Positions 1-9,400 of a DNA stretch of 64,000 nucleotides are shown here, in pieces. The stretch is from NCBI RefSeq assembly GCF_008831545.1, contig NZ_CP044523.1:1426001-1490000 (forward strand). Direction: 5' to 3'. Made by a program: the position numbers and the translations under genes. The stretch comes from Halorussus halophilus. Its GTDB lineage: Archaea > Halobacteriota > Halobacteria > Halobacteriales > Haladaptataceae. The notes beneath the pieces were generated by a model. That model saw only the letters and a list, made by a program, of their open reading frames with translations, was not told the origin of the DNA and did not search any database. Numbering within the stretch: the first letter of the stretch is position 1; the number at the start of each line of letters is the position of its first letter.

Positions 1-680
1 CCATCGTCCGTCTCGATGAGCGTTTGATTACGGTTCTCGATGGCAGTGTACAGCGGGCCAAAAATCTGAGAGATGTCGGCACGTGTAATCTCGTCGAGAA
101 TAACTGCGTAGGGGATGTTGAAATCACGGGCTCTCTTGACTCCCGCAGAGACTGCTCCTAGTTCTGTCTCGTAATTTAGCGACCGATAGCCGGAGGACCC
201 CGTGAGGTTGGGGCCGATACCCCCAATTATGTCCTTGGCAGTCCACGACGGTGTAGCAGTGTGAAGGGAGTAGCCGACGCAGTGACGAAGCGCAAGCTGC
301 TTTGCGAACGTCGTCTTCCCTGTACCGGTCGGGCCATAGAGAACGACGGGCTTCCCAGTTCGAAGGGCAGTCCGCGCGTTTCGCTCGACGCTTTCCGGGA
401 CGAGTACCGTCTCCGGGGTATCGTCGCCACGCGTGATGACAGTTCGCTTCAAATCCTGTGATGCTTTCCCAGATTCGAGTACGGCGCGACGAATCTTGCC
501 AACTCCTTGATTACCTTCGTGATGCAGATCAAGTTGTTGCTCGCGGATGAGGTACTCAAGTACATCAGTGTTCTCCGCACCCTCAATGGCTTCAACGACC
601 TTCTCGTTGACGGCCCGAAGTACATCGAGATCAGCCTGCACGTCCTCAAGTGAAAAGGTCTCGTCCGAGGAACTACTCAT
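1..680 (-). CDS. McrB-like AAA+ GTPase/ATPase, 5' part (runs off the left edge)
   Basis: The reading frame is open from an ATG at 680 to the window edge, so only about 226 N-terminal residues are present. The start MSSSSDETFSLEDVQADLD is followed by a helical region, then a Walker A motif GPTGTGKT near residue 110. Walker B is VILDEI, followed by TRADISQIFGPLYTAIENR. This corresponds to the McrB signature in which DEI-NRA-(N/D)xS follows Walker B. In McrBC-type restriction, McrB forms the ring motor that translocates DNA for a McrC-type nuclease. The DNA-recognition domain and any McrC partner would lie to the left, outside the window. A TATA box 27-38 bases upstream suggests a nearly leaderless transcript. 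Family is fairly certain; the role in restriction is inferred. Confidence 0.8.
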   Translation of the reverse strand, partial: MSSSSDETFSLEDVQADLDVLRAVNEKVVEAIEGAENTDVLEYLIREQQLDLHHEGNQGVGKIRRAVLESGKASQDLKRTVITRGDDTPETVLVPESVERNARTALRTGKPVVLYGPTGTGKTTFAKQLALRHCVGYSLHTATPSWTAKDIIGGIGPNLTGSSGYRSLNYETELGAVSAGVKRARDFNIPYAVILDEITRADISQIFGPLYTAIENRNQTLIETDD

Positions 681-705
681 TTGTTGAATGACTGTTTCTG
701 CCGAG

Positions 706-718
706 GGATTAAAAATAT
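706..718 (-). promoter_or_regulatory. TATA box of the McrB-like gene
   Basis: On the minus strand this reads as an A/T block, ATATTTTTAAT, about 27-38 bases upstream of the ATG at 680. That is the usual haloarchaeal TATA spacing for a transcript starting at or just before the start codon. Confidence 0.5.
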
Positions 719-1182
719 GGTCTTGACAGACACCGACTTAGGAGGAATAGCAGACAGAGGTTATGCGGAACATGTGAAAATCGATCCTCCAAGAGTGTCC
801 GCTACCCACTTCCCGTAGAATCAACGGTCAAATACTGATCACTATGTAGGCTATCGTTTCCACGCAGTGGAAGCCTCTTTCTGGTATCCGTACCATCGCC
901 GTCCTTCGGTTAAATATTCACGGTGTTTTCACGAGCAGAGACGACATCTAATATCACGTCCTTCAAAGTGTCGTAAACGGTCGAACCTTGGAGAGGGAGC
1001 GTCTTTTCCCACCGACTCCCCATAATGACGGACAAAACGGCCGCATCCGCTTCTTCAGAAGATTGATACAGCTCTGAACAAAACACCTCCTATCGAGAAT
1101 CTCGCGGATGGCAATTGATCCCTGACTTCCGATTGTTATCGGTGTTTTAACACAGTCGCAACTAAATCGACACAGTAACCAG
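719..1182. other. Intergenic region between divergent McrB-like and nuclease genes
   Basis: I see no convincing gene here; the frames that stay open lack recognisable protein. A small palindrome (TTCCAC-GCA-GTGGAA) lies near 859-873. The segment GTGTTTTAACAC at about 1141-1152 could hold the TATA element (TTTTAA) for the gene starting at 1183. Confidence 0.45.
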
Positions 1183-1878
1183 ATGACTGACGGGCTTGAG
1201 CAGGCTGAGTTCGATATTGATAACATTCGCGCCCATAATGTTCTCCGCGCTCTGCAGGAGTTCGCCGCTGAAGCTAAGCGGCGTAAAGCGGTTAATGCTC
1301 TCAAGCAGGTGGTAAACAATTCGAACCGACAGTTCAAGGGAGGTTATGTCGATCAGGCACCAGAATACTTCACCGAACAGTATTTAATTGAGCCGATTCT
1401 CGCACAGTTGGCGCTGGAACCGTGGCCGCGGCCAGTCGATCTCGTGAAAGACGAGCGAAATCGACCCGACTACAGTCTTCGACAGGTCCCACCAAACTGC
1501 CTTGCAATCGCCGAGAGCAAAGCTCTGAATCGCGAACGCAAGCACGGCGATGCGACTGAGGATGTCCACAAGTACCTCCAAGATGAGACGTTTCTGAAGA
1601 CACTGCGGCGAGAAGAGGTGCGCTACTCAGTTGGCATCGCAACAGACGGACTGGAGTGGCGGCTGATTGCTCGCGACATTAAACAAGAAGTACAGACCGA
1701 AGTTGAAGCGTGTTCCATTGCTGGCCCCGTGGAGCTGGTCTTAGAGAAAGCCCATTCCCAAGTGGATCCGGAGGAGAACTGGACGCCCAACGCTCGGCAT
1801 CGGGTTGCCGACACGTTGATCGCCGCTTTCTCCCAAGAGAACATTGCTGAAGCCGCTATTGAGGGCTTACATTCCTGA
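1183..1878 (+). CDS. PD-(D/E)XK nuclease-fold protein, type I restriction HsdR N-terminal-like
   Basis: A 231-residue protein whose middle part resembles the nuclease domain found at the N-terminus of type I restriction R subunits. The motif order is RPDYSL (Asp96) followed by LAIAESKAL (Glu111-x-Lys113), fitting the D...E-x-K active site. Flanking text includes FTEQYLIEPILAQLAL before it and VGIATDGLEWRL after it, as in that family, where the last strand precedes a conserved T-(D/N)-G-x-x-W/R. The helicase part of HsdR is absent, so this is a stand-alone nuclease domain. It is divergent from the McrB-like gene; whether the two act together is not shown. The start is the first in-frame ATG, with a possible TATA about 35 bases upstream. 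Confidence 0.7.
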   Translation: MTDGLEQAEFDIDNIRAHNVLRALQEFAAEAKRRKAVNALKQVVNNSNRQFKGGYVDQAPEYFTEQYLIEPILAQLALEPWPRPVDLVKDERNRPDYSLRQVPPNCLAIAESKALNRERKHGDATEDVHKYLQDETFLKTLRREEVRYSVGIATDGLEWRLIARDIKQEVQTEVEACSIAGPVELVLEKAHSQVDPEENWTPNARHRVADTLIAAFSQENIAEAAIEGLHS

Positions 1879-2052
1879 GAGAACCTACATCATGGACAGT
1901 TGGACCAGAACGGATCAAACGGTGCAGACGAGTCTGTTCTGTCATCTCGTGAAGTGATAACTAAGTAATACAAACCTTAGATGGATAGTTCCGGGCAAGG
2001 CTGAAATTTTGAGTTTTATATCTTGAGGCGTCATTGAGCAATCGCCACAGGT

Positions 2053-2168
2053 TGGCTCAACCGCCCAGTACGACCTACCAGATGTAACCGCCTTTAACTC
2101 CAATCCGACCCAGGCCGCGGGGTGAGTCGGCTATCCGTAGTCATCTGGACATCACGACAGTTGAGCCA
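2053..2168. repeat. 9-bp inverted repeat in a 377-base non-coding stretch
   Basis: Between the nuclease gene and the next gene (1879-2255) I see no reading frame worth calling. TGGCTCAAC at 2053-2061 is matched by its reverse complement GTTGAGCCA at 2160-2168, with 98 bases between. This could be the edge of a small decayed element or a structured RNA, or could be chance. Confidence 0.3.
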
Positions 2169-2255
2169 CCAAACAAGCGTTCCTTTGCTCGACAGCTAGC
2201 CATCTAAGAGTCAGGATAGGGTGGAAATTCTTTCCTTTCGGCAGGGGAACTGATT

Positions 2256-2990
2256 TCACTCACGCTCTTGCATTCGCTGATCTTCAAGATGCTGGTCGAC
2301 TCGGAGTTGTTGATTCCATTCGATTAGTGCTTCTTCGATTTCTTCAGCATCGAACTCCTGGTCAAGTTCCTGAGCATCCGCAAACAGATGAACAAGATTG
2401 ACCGTTATCTCATTGCTCTCTTCCTCGATTTCCTCCAACTCATCCAACAATGTTTGAGCTCGATTTTCAGTCTTTTCGCGATGGGATTCGAATGGCCCAG
2501 AAAGCCACTCTGTTTGTTCTAAAACCCCTTCGAGGGTATTTTTCGTGATTTGGACCATCGTCTGTCTGGCATCAAGTTCTCGTTCCACTTCATGATACTC
2601 TTGAGTTTGTTCAATGAGCCATCCTTTCCACTCTGGGGCTCTTGTACGAAGATTCTTTAGGTTAGACTCAGGTGGGATTTCGTCATAATCGTGTGCGACG
2701 TTGTCTCGAAATGCCTTCAGTTGAGGGATTAGTGAACTATAACCTTCTGGAAGTGAATATTGATCTAGTGATTCAATTCGTACCCGTAGTTTCCCCCATT
2801 GGGTTTTGAGATTCATATCCCGAATCTCTTCACCTAATCCCAGATACTTTCGCCCAACATCTGCCATGGTCTTCCCATAGTACTCTTCGAGAACGTATAC
2901 TCCAACTCTTCGTTCGGCACTATCTTCAAGATCTAAATTATCAAAAAGCGCTAATAGAGACTCGTTTTCTTGAAGTTCACCTTCAGGCAT
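2256..2990 (-). CDS. Coiled-coil protein with a HEPN-like R-x4-H motif
   Basis: A 244-residue acidic, mostly helical soluble protein that I do not recognise as a named family. The middle contains FRDNVAHDYD (Arg95 to His100). This fits the R-x4-6-H motif of HEPN-fold RNases, and the N-V-A-H form is common in that clan. The C-terminal half (about 120-240) is rich in Glu and Leu heptads and probably forms coiled coil. It follows the DUF6978/DUF1828 pair on the same strand after a 54-base gap, so the three may be one transcript. A toxin or abortive-infection role would fit HEPN proteins but is inference. Base composition is AT-richer than in the core genes of this window. Confidence 0.6.
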   Translation of the reverse strand: MPEGELQENESLLALFDNLDLEDSAERRVGVYVLEEYYGKTMADVGRKYLGLGEEIRDMNLKTQWGKLRVRIESLDQYSLPEGYSSLIPQLKAFRDNVAHDYDEIPPESNLKNLRTRAPEWKGWLIEQTQEYHEVERELDARQTMVQITKNTLEGVLEQTEWLSGPFESHREKTENRAQTLLDELEEIEEESNEITVNLVHLFADAQELDQEFDAEEIEEALIEWNQQLRVDQHLEDQRMQERE

Positions 2991-3044
2991 ATCAAAAGCA
3001 CCAGTTTCCTCAGGTATATCCTTTCTCCATCAGGCCAGTGCTGT

Positions 3045-3800
3045 TTAAACCACTCCGATAAGTTCCTCTTTATCAGACCATGGGATATAATTGTCAGAAT
3101 ACTTAAAAAGAAGTCGATCGACTTCCTCATCTGCCACTCTTTCGTCATCGAGGACGGAAATTCGCTTAATGCTCGGATCTTTATCGAAGATGTCGTCCCA
3201 AGCTAGTGCTGTTCTCCGCGCCTTCGTTCTCGCTTGAGACATACTGTCTGCAGAGACGGTTTGGATGTATATTGGATCGTCACCACGAATGCGGATGTCG
3301 ATAATGTGCTTTCCAACATCGCCCATCACCTCATCATTCCTTTCGTGGTCAACCCCCCTTTTATCAAGAAATGCACTAACAATATCCGAGAACTCATTTT
3401 TGCTATAACTCTTTCGAGTGTAGGTAAGATAGGAGATTGCTTGGACAGCTTGAATAGCATCTCTGATACGAGTACCTAACTCCTTTTCATTGGCACGAAG
3501 TCGAATTTCGTACTTTGCCCTATCCAGGTCATAGAGCTCTTTGATGCTTTTCATTCTGCTCTTGCGGGTCTCTGCGCTAATATCTACATTGAGGACATAG
3601 AGCATACCAAAGGTCCTACCTTCGTCGGAGATAATATATCCATTCTCGCTTTGCGTAATCAGTAACGTAATAGAATCTAGATCTGGACGTTGGAATGGGA
3701 GCGTAACGAGGCATCCATTTTCGTCAGCTGATTCTATTTTCGCCTCTGTGGCAAAGGCTTCCTGCAGAGCCGGTCTTATGGCCTCGTCACATCCATTCAT
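3045..3800 (-). CDS. DUF1828/DUF1829 domain protein
   Basis: A 251-residue protein. The N-terminal part (about 10-95) matches the DUF1828 pattern: a strand pair with ENGCLVTLPFQRPD, then ENGYIISDEGRTFGML, where SD-(D/E)-G-x-T is the family hallmark. The C-terminal part (about 130-245), with DVGKHIIDIRIRG and a late SDKEEL segment, fits the DUF1829 domain that often follows it. Biochemical function is unknown. The ATG lies inside the end of the DUF6978-like gene (14-base overlap), so translation is probably coupled. Such genes often sit in mobile or defence regions, which agrees with the surroundings here. Family call is good; role is unknown. Confidence 0.65.
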   Translation of the reverse strand: MNGCDEAIRPALQEAFATEAKIESADENGCLVTLPFQRPDLDSITLLITQSENGYIISDEGRTFGMLYVLNVDISAETRKSRMKSIKELYDLDRAKYEIRLRANEKELGTRIRDAIQAVQAISYLTYTRKSYSKNEFSDIVSAFLDKRGVDHERNDEVMGDVGKHIIDIRIRGDDPIYIQTVSADSMSQARTKARRTALAWDDIFDKDPSIKRISVLDDERVADEEVDRLLFKYSDNYIPWSDKEELIGVV

Positions 3801-4230
3801 TGCTATTTAACACCTGTGGTCTGTGGTAACCGCCATCTCTTTCTATGTTACATTCGTCTAAGAAGTCTTCAAATGCTTGGTCGACGTCATCAGTTGCAAC
3901 GTCATCGACTTCGTATACAAGTTTGTCCTCATGATCCTCTGTCCAACGGTGTTTATGCGGACCATCACACCGTTCGCCATCAGGTAAAGTATGCCTGGAA
4001 TTATTATCCCACCGTCGTACAACTGTGGACCTCTCAAACATCAAGCTGAATTCGTATAAATCCGGTCGTTGAGGATTGCACCACCCATTGAGTGTGAGAT
4101 CATAGTCCTCACCAATACACAAGACCTCAGCACTACCAACGAGGCATTCAGGACGCTCTTCCCATTCCCAGTCCTCTTGGATAATCTTATCTATGTCGTA
4201 TATATGATCTATTAATGCGCGTGATGACAT
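3787..4230 (-). CDS. DUF6978-like protein
   Basis: A 147-residue protein with a cluster RHTLPDGERCDGPHKHRW followed by an acidic D-K-x-x-Y-E segment. This resembles DUF6978 proteins, in which a histidine, an N-P-D-G turn and a PH-x-H motif recur. The function of that family is unknown. It is the first gene of a minus-strand group, 3787-4230 then 3045-3800, with overlapping ends. The TATA-like element at 4271-4279 lies 41-49 bases before the ATG, implying a leader of about 17 bases. The family assignment rests on motif memory, not a search. Confidence 0.5.
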   Translation of the reverse strand: MSSRALIDHIYDIDKIIQEDWEWEERPECLVGSAEVLCIGEDYDLTLNGWCNPQRPDLYEFSLMFERSTVVRRWDNNSRHTLPDGERCDGPHKHRWTEDHEDKLVYEVDDVATDDVDQAFEDFLDECNIERDGGYHRPQVLNSNEWM

Positions 4231-4270
4231 TGTATCTATACTATATGTTGGTCACAAATGTATTCCAGAA

Positions 4271-4279
4271 TTATATAAA
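4271..4279 (-). promoter_or_regulatory. TATA box for the DUF6978/DUF1828 group
   Basis: TTTATATAA on the minus strand, with the expected start of transcription near 4248 and the ATG at 4230. It is the best TATA match in the gap between 4230 and 4307. Confidence 0.45.
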
Positions 4280-4306
4280 ACCATCTATGACGATTGCTAA
4301 TCGGGG

Positions 4307-5173
4307 CTAGTACGGGCCGGGGGTATGAAGATCATCAGGAGCACTACTGGGTGCGATGGTATTTTTTGTACGGTTCAGCTCGATTACACCTTTGCTAAGT
4401 AACTCCCCTAAGCAGTTTTCTTGTTCATATCGCAGCGCTGCAGACCACAAATGTTCCTCTTCTTGCTTCCCTATGAGATCCTCAAAAACAAGCCAAACAT
4501 CAAGAGTGACTGCCTCGGGTTGGTTTAGTTGTAGGTATTTGCAGACGGAATTGAAGGGAACAACGATTCTTTCCTGTGGCTTGCCTCGAGTTTCTTCAGC
4601 GTATGCATTTTGAACGAATTTAACAGATCGCTCGTCTTCTTCTAATACATTAGAGTCAATTCCATTACCGGGATTTGTTTTCTCAAGTGACTTTCTTGCT
4701 TCCAAATTTGGGCTATTCTCCTCAAAGGAGTACGAATCAATCGCGGTCCGTTCAATATTAACGACTAAACCGACTTCTTCTGCTGTACCTTGACCTACAT
4801 TTGACAAAATTATCTCTACTTCGTCTTTTCTCACATCCCACTCTTCGACAATAATGCTTGGCTTATAACTAGCTTCTAGGAATTCCTTTTGTTGCATTAG
4901 TATCTTCTTCTGTTGATTTTGTATTTCATTTCTTGTTGACTGGGTGCGGGTCATTCGAAAATAAAGATACGCTAAGATCGCAGAGAGGAATAAGGACCCA
5001 ATTGTGTTTATCGCGGTAAGAGTAGAATTTGGGTTAAACCCAAAAATCAAAACGCCAGTAAAGGTAGTCACAACGACTGAGAGAACAATAGCTATGAAGA
5101 GAAGAACAATATCCCTTTGTGAGTTCTCGGATGACGGTGGCTCCGTGGTTCCAAATTCCCTCATTGCGAACAA
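4307..5173 (-). CDS. Membrane-anchored protein with two N-terminal helices
   Basis: A 288-residue protein not recognised as a named family. Residues about 22-47 (IVLLFIAIVLSVVVTTFTGV onward) and about 55-75 (IGSLFLSAILAYLYF) form two membrane segments. A basic, Gln-rich linker follows (about 75-100, probable coiled coil), then a soluble domain of beta character (KPSIIVEEWDVRKDEVEIIL, then SNVGQGTAEEV). The SNVGxG-A phrase resembles immunoglobulin-like sensor domains of hypothetical membrane proteins in defence islands, but I cannot assign it. An alternative ATG at 5164 starts MREFGTTE. It sits 76 bases upstream of the DUF6978-like gene on the same strand. Confidence 0.6.
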   Translation of the reverse strand: MFAMREFGTTEPPSSENSQRDIVLLFIAIVLSVVVTTFTGVLIFGFNPNSTLTAINTIGSLFLSAILAYLYFRMTRTQSTRNEIQNQQKKILMQQKEFLEASYKPSIIVEEWDVRKDEVEIILSNVGQGTAEEVGLVVNIERTAIDSYSFEENSPNLEARKSLEKTNPGNGIDSNVLEEDERSVKFVQNAYAEETRGKPQERIVVPFNSVCKYLQLNQPEAVTLDVWLVFEDLIGKQEEEHLWSAALRYEQENCLGELLSKGVIELNRTKNTIAPSSAPDDLHTPGPY

Positions 5174-5374
5174 ATGAATTTCAGTATCTATTCAATATTT
5201 TGAATTACAAGAAGCAGAGTATCGTGCTGTGATTCAAATATTGCGGCCACCATGCTCCATAAAAAGTGATATTTCGGCCCATTTCGAGGATTAGTTCGTC
5301 TTGAGTTCAACAGTATGCTCGCCAAGTTGTTTATCGATTGAGGGGAGCAGAACCAAGAACTCTTCCGGGAGTTC

Positions 5375-5587
5375 ATGAACAACAGCGATCACTATGAGAT
5401 CATAACGGAACATCTCAGAAAGGAGGTGTACGAAGCCAGTATAGAGACTGGAAGGTTTAATTATATAGCTACAATAACGCTCACGGCTGTATGGATTCTA
5501 AAGCGGAAATACAATGTTCTGGGCGGATTCAAACTATTTCAGGAGCCAATAAGTCTCCACAGCAAAAATTTACTGGGAGCGTGGTAG
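5375..5587 (+). CDS. Doubtful small membrane ORF or gene remnant
   Basis: A 70-codon frame containing HLRKEVYEASIETGRFNY, then a hydrophobic stretch IATITLTAVWIL. The amphipathic run before a single membrane helix looks like real protein, but the C-terminal third looks random. It could be the decayed 5' end of a small membrane protein. There is no good TATA element in front of it. Low confidence. Confidence 0.25.
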   Translation: MNNSDHYEIITEHLRKEVYEASIETGRFNYIATITLTAVWILKRKYNVLGGFKLFQEPISLHSKNLLGAW

Positions 5588-5906
5588 AGCTATTGCTAAT
5601 TTGCCACCTTAAACAGTGATTTTCTGACATCACTCAAAAATGCAAATATCTTAGAATTTGCAGAGTTCAATTCCTGCCGCAATTTGGTTGGTTCTTAGAG
5701 TGATAGCTACGCAGGACCTCGATAAAATCTCGGCAAATCTCCAGTATCATCAAGTTCGGTTCGGACGCGACCGCACGGGGTCGTACAACCACAGAAATCA
5801 ATCCCCAGAATTGCACACATCTCGACCCGAGGCCGTTTGCAAATCAAGCGGTCGACGAAGACGAACCAACCCCCAGAATTCGTCAAATCCCCCCGGAATT
5901 CGCTCG
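5588..5906. other. Intergenic stretch with promoter-proximal repeats
   Basis: I see no gene from 5588 to the promoter at 5907. The part from about 5800 onward carries copies of CCCC(A/G)GAATT that continue into the promoter of the next gene and are described separately. Confidence 0.4.
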
Positions 5907-5971
5907 TTTATATACTGGGGCGCTTCGAGTTAGTCGATAAAACTAGGATTCTGGGGGACGTGTGCAATTCT
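5803..5971. repeat. Inverted and direct repeats around the promoter of the small DNA-binding protein
   Basis: AGAATTGCACAC at 5807-5818 is matched by its perfect 12-bp reverse complement GTGTGCAATTCT at 5960-5971, which abuts the ATG at 5972. The core CCCCAGAATT occurs at 5803-5812 and 5871-5880, a variant CCCCGGAATT at 5891-5900, and the inverted form ATTCTGGGG near 5948-5956. The arrangement brackets the TATA box and looks like an operator with several half-sites. Confidence 0.5.
5907..5914 (+). promoter_or_regulatory. TATA box for the gene at 5972
   Basis: TTTATATA, giving an expected transcript start near 5937 and a leader of about 35 bases. It lies between the repeat copies, so a bound repressor would block TBP/TFB. 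Confidence 0.55.
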
Positions 5972-6247
5972 ATGCGACTCCGAATGACCGATTCACGGGA
6001 ACGACGGATGGACAACCTCCTTGAAGCGACCGGCGAGAACACCAAGAGCAAGGCACTTGACCGGGCCGCCGAGTTCTATCTCAAGATGCGCGGGAACAAT
6101 GTGGCGGTCCCGACCGGCGCGTTCGTCGAACTCATGGAAAGAGCAGAAAAGCAGGGAAGCGTCACGGCACCAGAGATTGCTGAAATTCTCAACACGGATC
6201 AGTTGCCAGTTCAAGCCGAGATAAGCTGGGACGTTGGCAACAGGTAA
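5972..6247 (+). CDS. Small predicted DNA-binding protein, DUF7386-like (ribbon-helix-helix type)
   Basis: A 91-residue protein beginning MRLRMTDSRERRMDNL. The pattern of an alternating basic N-terminal strand (R-L-R-M-T), then helix with E-R-R-M-D, then T-K-S-K-A-L-D-R-A-A-E-F helix, is that of ribbon-helix-helix repressors and of the haloarchaeal DUF7386 group. The frame is open back to 5837, but the ATG at 5972 was chosen because the strand-helix-helix begins there, a TATA box lies at 5907-5914, and a perfect inverted-repeat arm ends exactly before the ATG. Autoregulation through these repeats is likely but inferred. It may also control the large membrane gene downstream. Confidence 0.65.
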   Translation: MRLRMTDSRERRMDNLLEATGENTKSKALDRAAEFYLKMRGNNVAVPTGAFVELMERAEKQGSVTAPEIAEILNTDQLPVQAEISWDVGNR

Positions 6248-6459
6248 CATCTCCGGTATTCACTAGGTGCTTTTGGACGTCTCGGAATGACTCGTCAGCA
6301 ATGATTGCTCCAGCGACTCTGTTAAAGTACTCCACAAGTGATACGAACAGCGTGCTGAATGGAGGGCGCGTATGTAGCATCAACTTCGAGTGTTTCGATT
6401 ACAGGATATGATCGTCGCAGGTAGATTTGAGTATTCTAATGACCTCACGTCGTTGGTAA

Positions 6460-9400
6460 ATGACTAAGGGTCTGGGATATTTCGCCATTAGTATGACTCA
6501 ACTCGGACCTTGGGGCCCTTTTGATATTCCAAACCCCAGTCAGTTCTTCACTCTGTTCGGCACGCTTCTTTTTCTCATGCTTTTGACTACGGTTATTCTA
6601 TGGTACTTCAAGTTCTTCCTCCCACCTTGGAACTCCATCCGGTCGAGGGCCACTATCGGGAATCTACTCAGCACAGGATGGATTTCATTTCGGAAAAGAG
6701 GAACCCGAGCCTATCTTTCGATATTCGGAAAAAATGGACTTCTGACAGGCCCTGCTTTTACTCTCCTCATCCTTGGCATATCCGTCTGGTTATTGCCAGA
6801 GAAAAATCTTGGAAAGAATGTTCCAAGTCAGTTATTGAGTCTTCAAATCGGGTTGACTGGTGCAGGAACTATTGTAATCGTCTTTCTAATTGAACGAATT
6901 GCGTCTCGTGACCTTGGAAAGAATATCCTCAATTTGTTCTTGGCGCGAAGTAAGGTTATTCCATTTGTCGGGTTTCTCCTTTCTGCTATTGGAGCGAATG
7001 CGGCGATTGTCCATATCGTAGACGCTTCACGACCTGTAGAAACTACGGGGGTCATTTTGCTGTCTGCTGCATCAATTTTGGCCATTGGAGTATTCTATTG
7101 GCTGACGATCTCGTTGTTGCTCGGTCATCCGTTTCGTGAACTATTGGCGTCAAGGTTGCAGTTACAGGTCAGACAAAGAATCCATAGAGAACGACTTCGT
7201 GCTGCAGCAGATGAACTCGTTACGTCTCTCTCTGGGATTGGAGTTGGTCAGTTTACGGGATCACGACGGTTTCTGGATAGCACTACAAGATTTACTGGAG
7301 CAGATATGGATGGTGGTAAATCAGACGGTTATTTGTCAGATATAAATTGCAATAATATTAAATCTCTTACAACTCAAGATAGGGTTGAGAATGGTGGACA
7401 AGGGGATGTCCAGGTCTCGGTCCAAATCGGAGACAGAATCAAGCCGAATACTACTTTGGTACAGATTGGTAACAGCGATGGAAAGCCCATCGACTCAGTC
7501 AAACTCTCTAAGATATTCAAGGTATCAAAAAATTCAGTCTGGGGGACTGATGACGAAAGCTTCGCCAATTCCCGCAGCCAACTTCGACAATTAGCTTTCG
7601 AAGCGATTCAAGAAGGGAACGAACCCCGATTTAAATCGGTTTGTGAAATATACGAGGAATTAGTGAAAACATATTACGAGGATGCCAGTGAAGAAGGGGA
7701 CTGGAATTGGTCATTAAGTATAGATCCAATTGGTCCTCTTTATAATGATCTACAGGAAATCCATGACCAAACAATTGAATTAGAAAAACCCGACTTTCGA
7801 ACAGTTGTCATTGATACAATCGCGGCGACCGGTTTTAGGTGGAGGGAAGCTCGTCTGTATTCTCCTGTGAGTAATGCGCTAACACGACTGCGTTCTTGTT
7901 ACGTTCGCTCACCTAGCGAAATCCCTCACTTGGAGTACCCTCTCTTATCCTTCCGCGAAATATTACTTGGGACGGATGTTACTAACGCAGATTCGCTTAC
8001 GGAGTTTAAACATCTTTATCGGTACAATCAGAGATCACTTGAGGAACTGGAATGGCTCCTGAAGAATTCGCTAGAAAAAGAAACAATATTAGGATTCAAG
8101 CGTTGTTGGAATTTGACTAAAGAATATTATTCTTCTGAGAGGGAGTCTGCCATTAGGAATGAAATCAACCGGATCAGGAGCAATGAAGACTCAGAGCAGG
8201 AGGATCCATCAGACAGTGTTCGAATTGACGTTCTAGAGGCTATCGAAGAACAATTTCCACAAGCGATTATCGATAGGCAACGGGTGCTGTTTACTGCAGC
8301 GTCTGCTCTTTTCCACTATTATACAGAAAGCAATCTCTCAGAGGACACACTCAATCATATAAGAGATAATGCCGTGATGGAGTATTTTGATTCAGTTGAG
8401 GTTGTAGTCGAAGGTTATAGCGCAATCTTTTCTGGGCCGAATGACCCGCTCAAATTAGAACGGTGGGGAGATATGTTCGGTCCCGACGATTTTGGCGGTG
8501 CGAAAGCAGTTCAAATGACAGTGGGAGACTGGATTTTAGATGGATACTGCTTACTCCTATTGGCAAATATCAAAGATGGCTGGGTAAAGGACAGTGGGAA
8601 CTTACCTTCTGAGAATCCAATTCCAGCAGAAGGTCCTATCGTCCAGCGTGAGGAGGAGATTATAAACCGGCTGGAAGAGATTCCCGAGCAATATGACCTA
8701 GATGGGCTGTTTGAGGGAATGGATAATGTAAATGAGCGAATATTACTGGCACGTGCATTTCATGAACTAGCTGCAGAACAGGCTGAAGATGAAGAAAGGC
8801 AACGTATCGCCGATTCGAATCTATGTCAACAACACCTGAATACGTATAAATCCCAATTCAGAAATGGATTTGAAAACCGAGTATCTCTTCGGAGAGCGTG
8901 TATCGAAGCGGGAATAATTGAGGGAGCGAATTCTATTGGAGATGATTCTCAAATACGAATAATTCAGTGGAAAAATATTCTTTCAAAACAACCATTCGTT
9001 GATGGATTCGGCCAAATTCGGCAAGATAATGCCACACGAGATGGAACACATTTCGCCGAAAAAGTTCGCACACCTTTGGTTACAGCTCTCCGACCAACGT
9101 TTGATGAAGTTGACCTTGGAAGTGTTGAAGAAGTACTAACAGAAATTGAGTATCAAATTAGAAATAACGATGATATTATAGCAGTCGTCCTCGGTGATCT
9201 CGATATCGAGGGGGAACTTTGGCAACGAGACACGTTTGAAGGAGCTAGGGAAGGTGCAGTTGGGTACCTACTTGACATCCCAGTATATCGCGATTCATAC
9301 GAGGAATTTGATGCCGCAATCATATCATCAGCAGAAACTCCTACGCTCTATGAACAATACGAAGACGATGGCGAAATACCGATTATTCACGTTCAGGAGA

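Noticed and set aside
858-873. TTCCAC...GTGGAA palindrome as an Orc1/Cdc6 origin box
   Set aside because: Too short, single, no adjacent orc1/cdc6 gene, and it lacks the G-rich tail of haloarchaeal origin boxes.
961-1337. 124-codon minus-strand frame
   Set aside because: Overlaps the start of the PD-(D/E)XK nuclease gene and its protein is Cys/Arg/Ser-rich without motif.
5188-5382. 64-codon minus-strand frame
   Set aside because: No hydrophobic or domain pattern and no promoter placement; it looks like a chance frame in AT-rich DNA.
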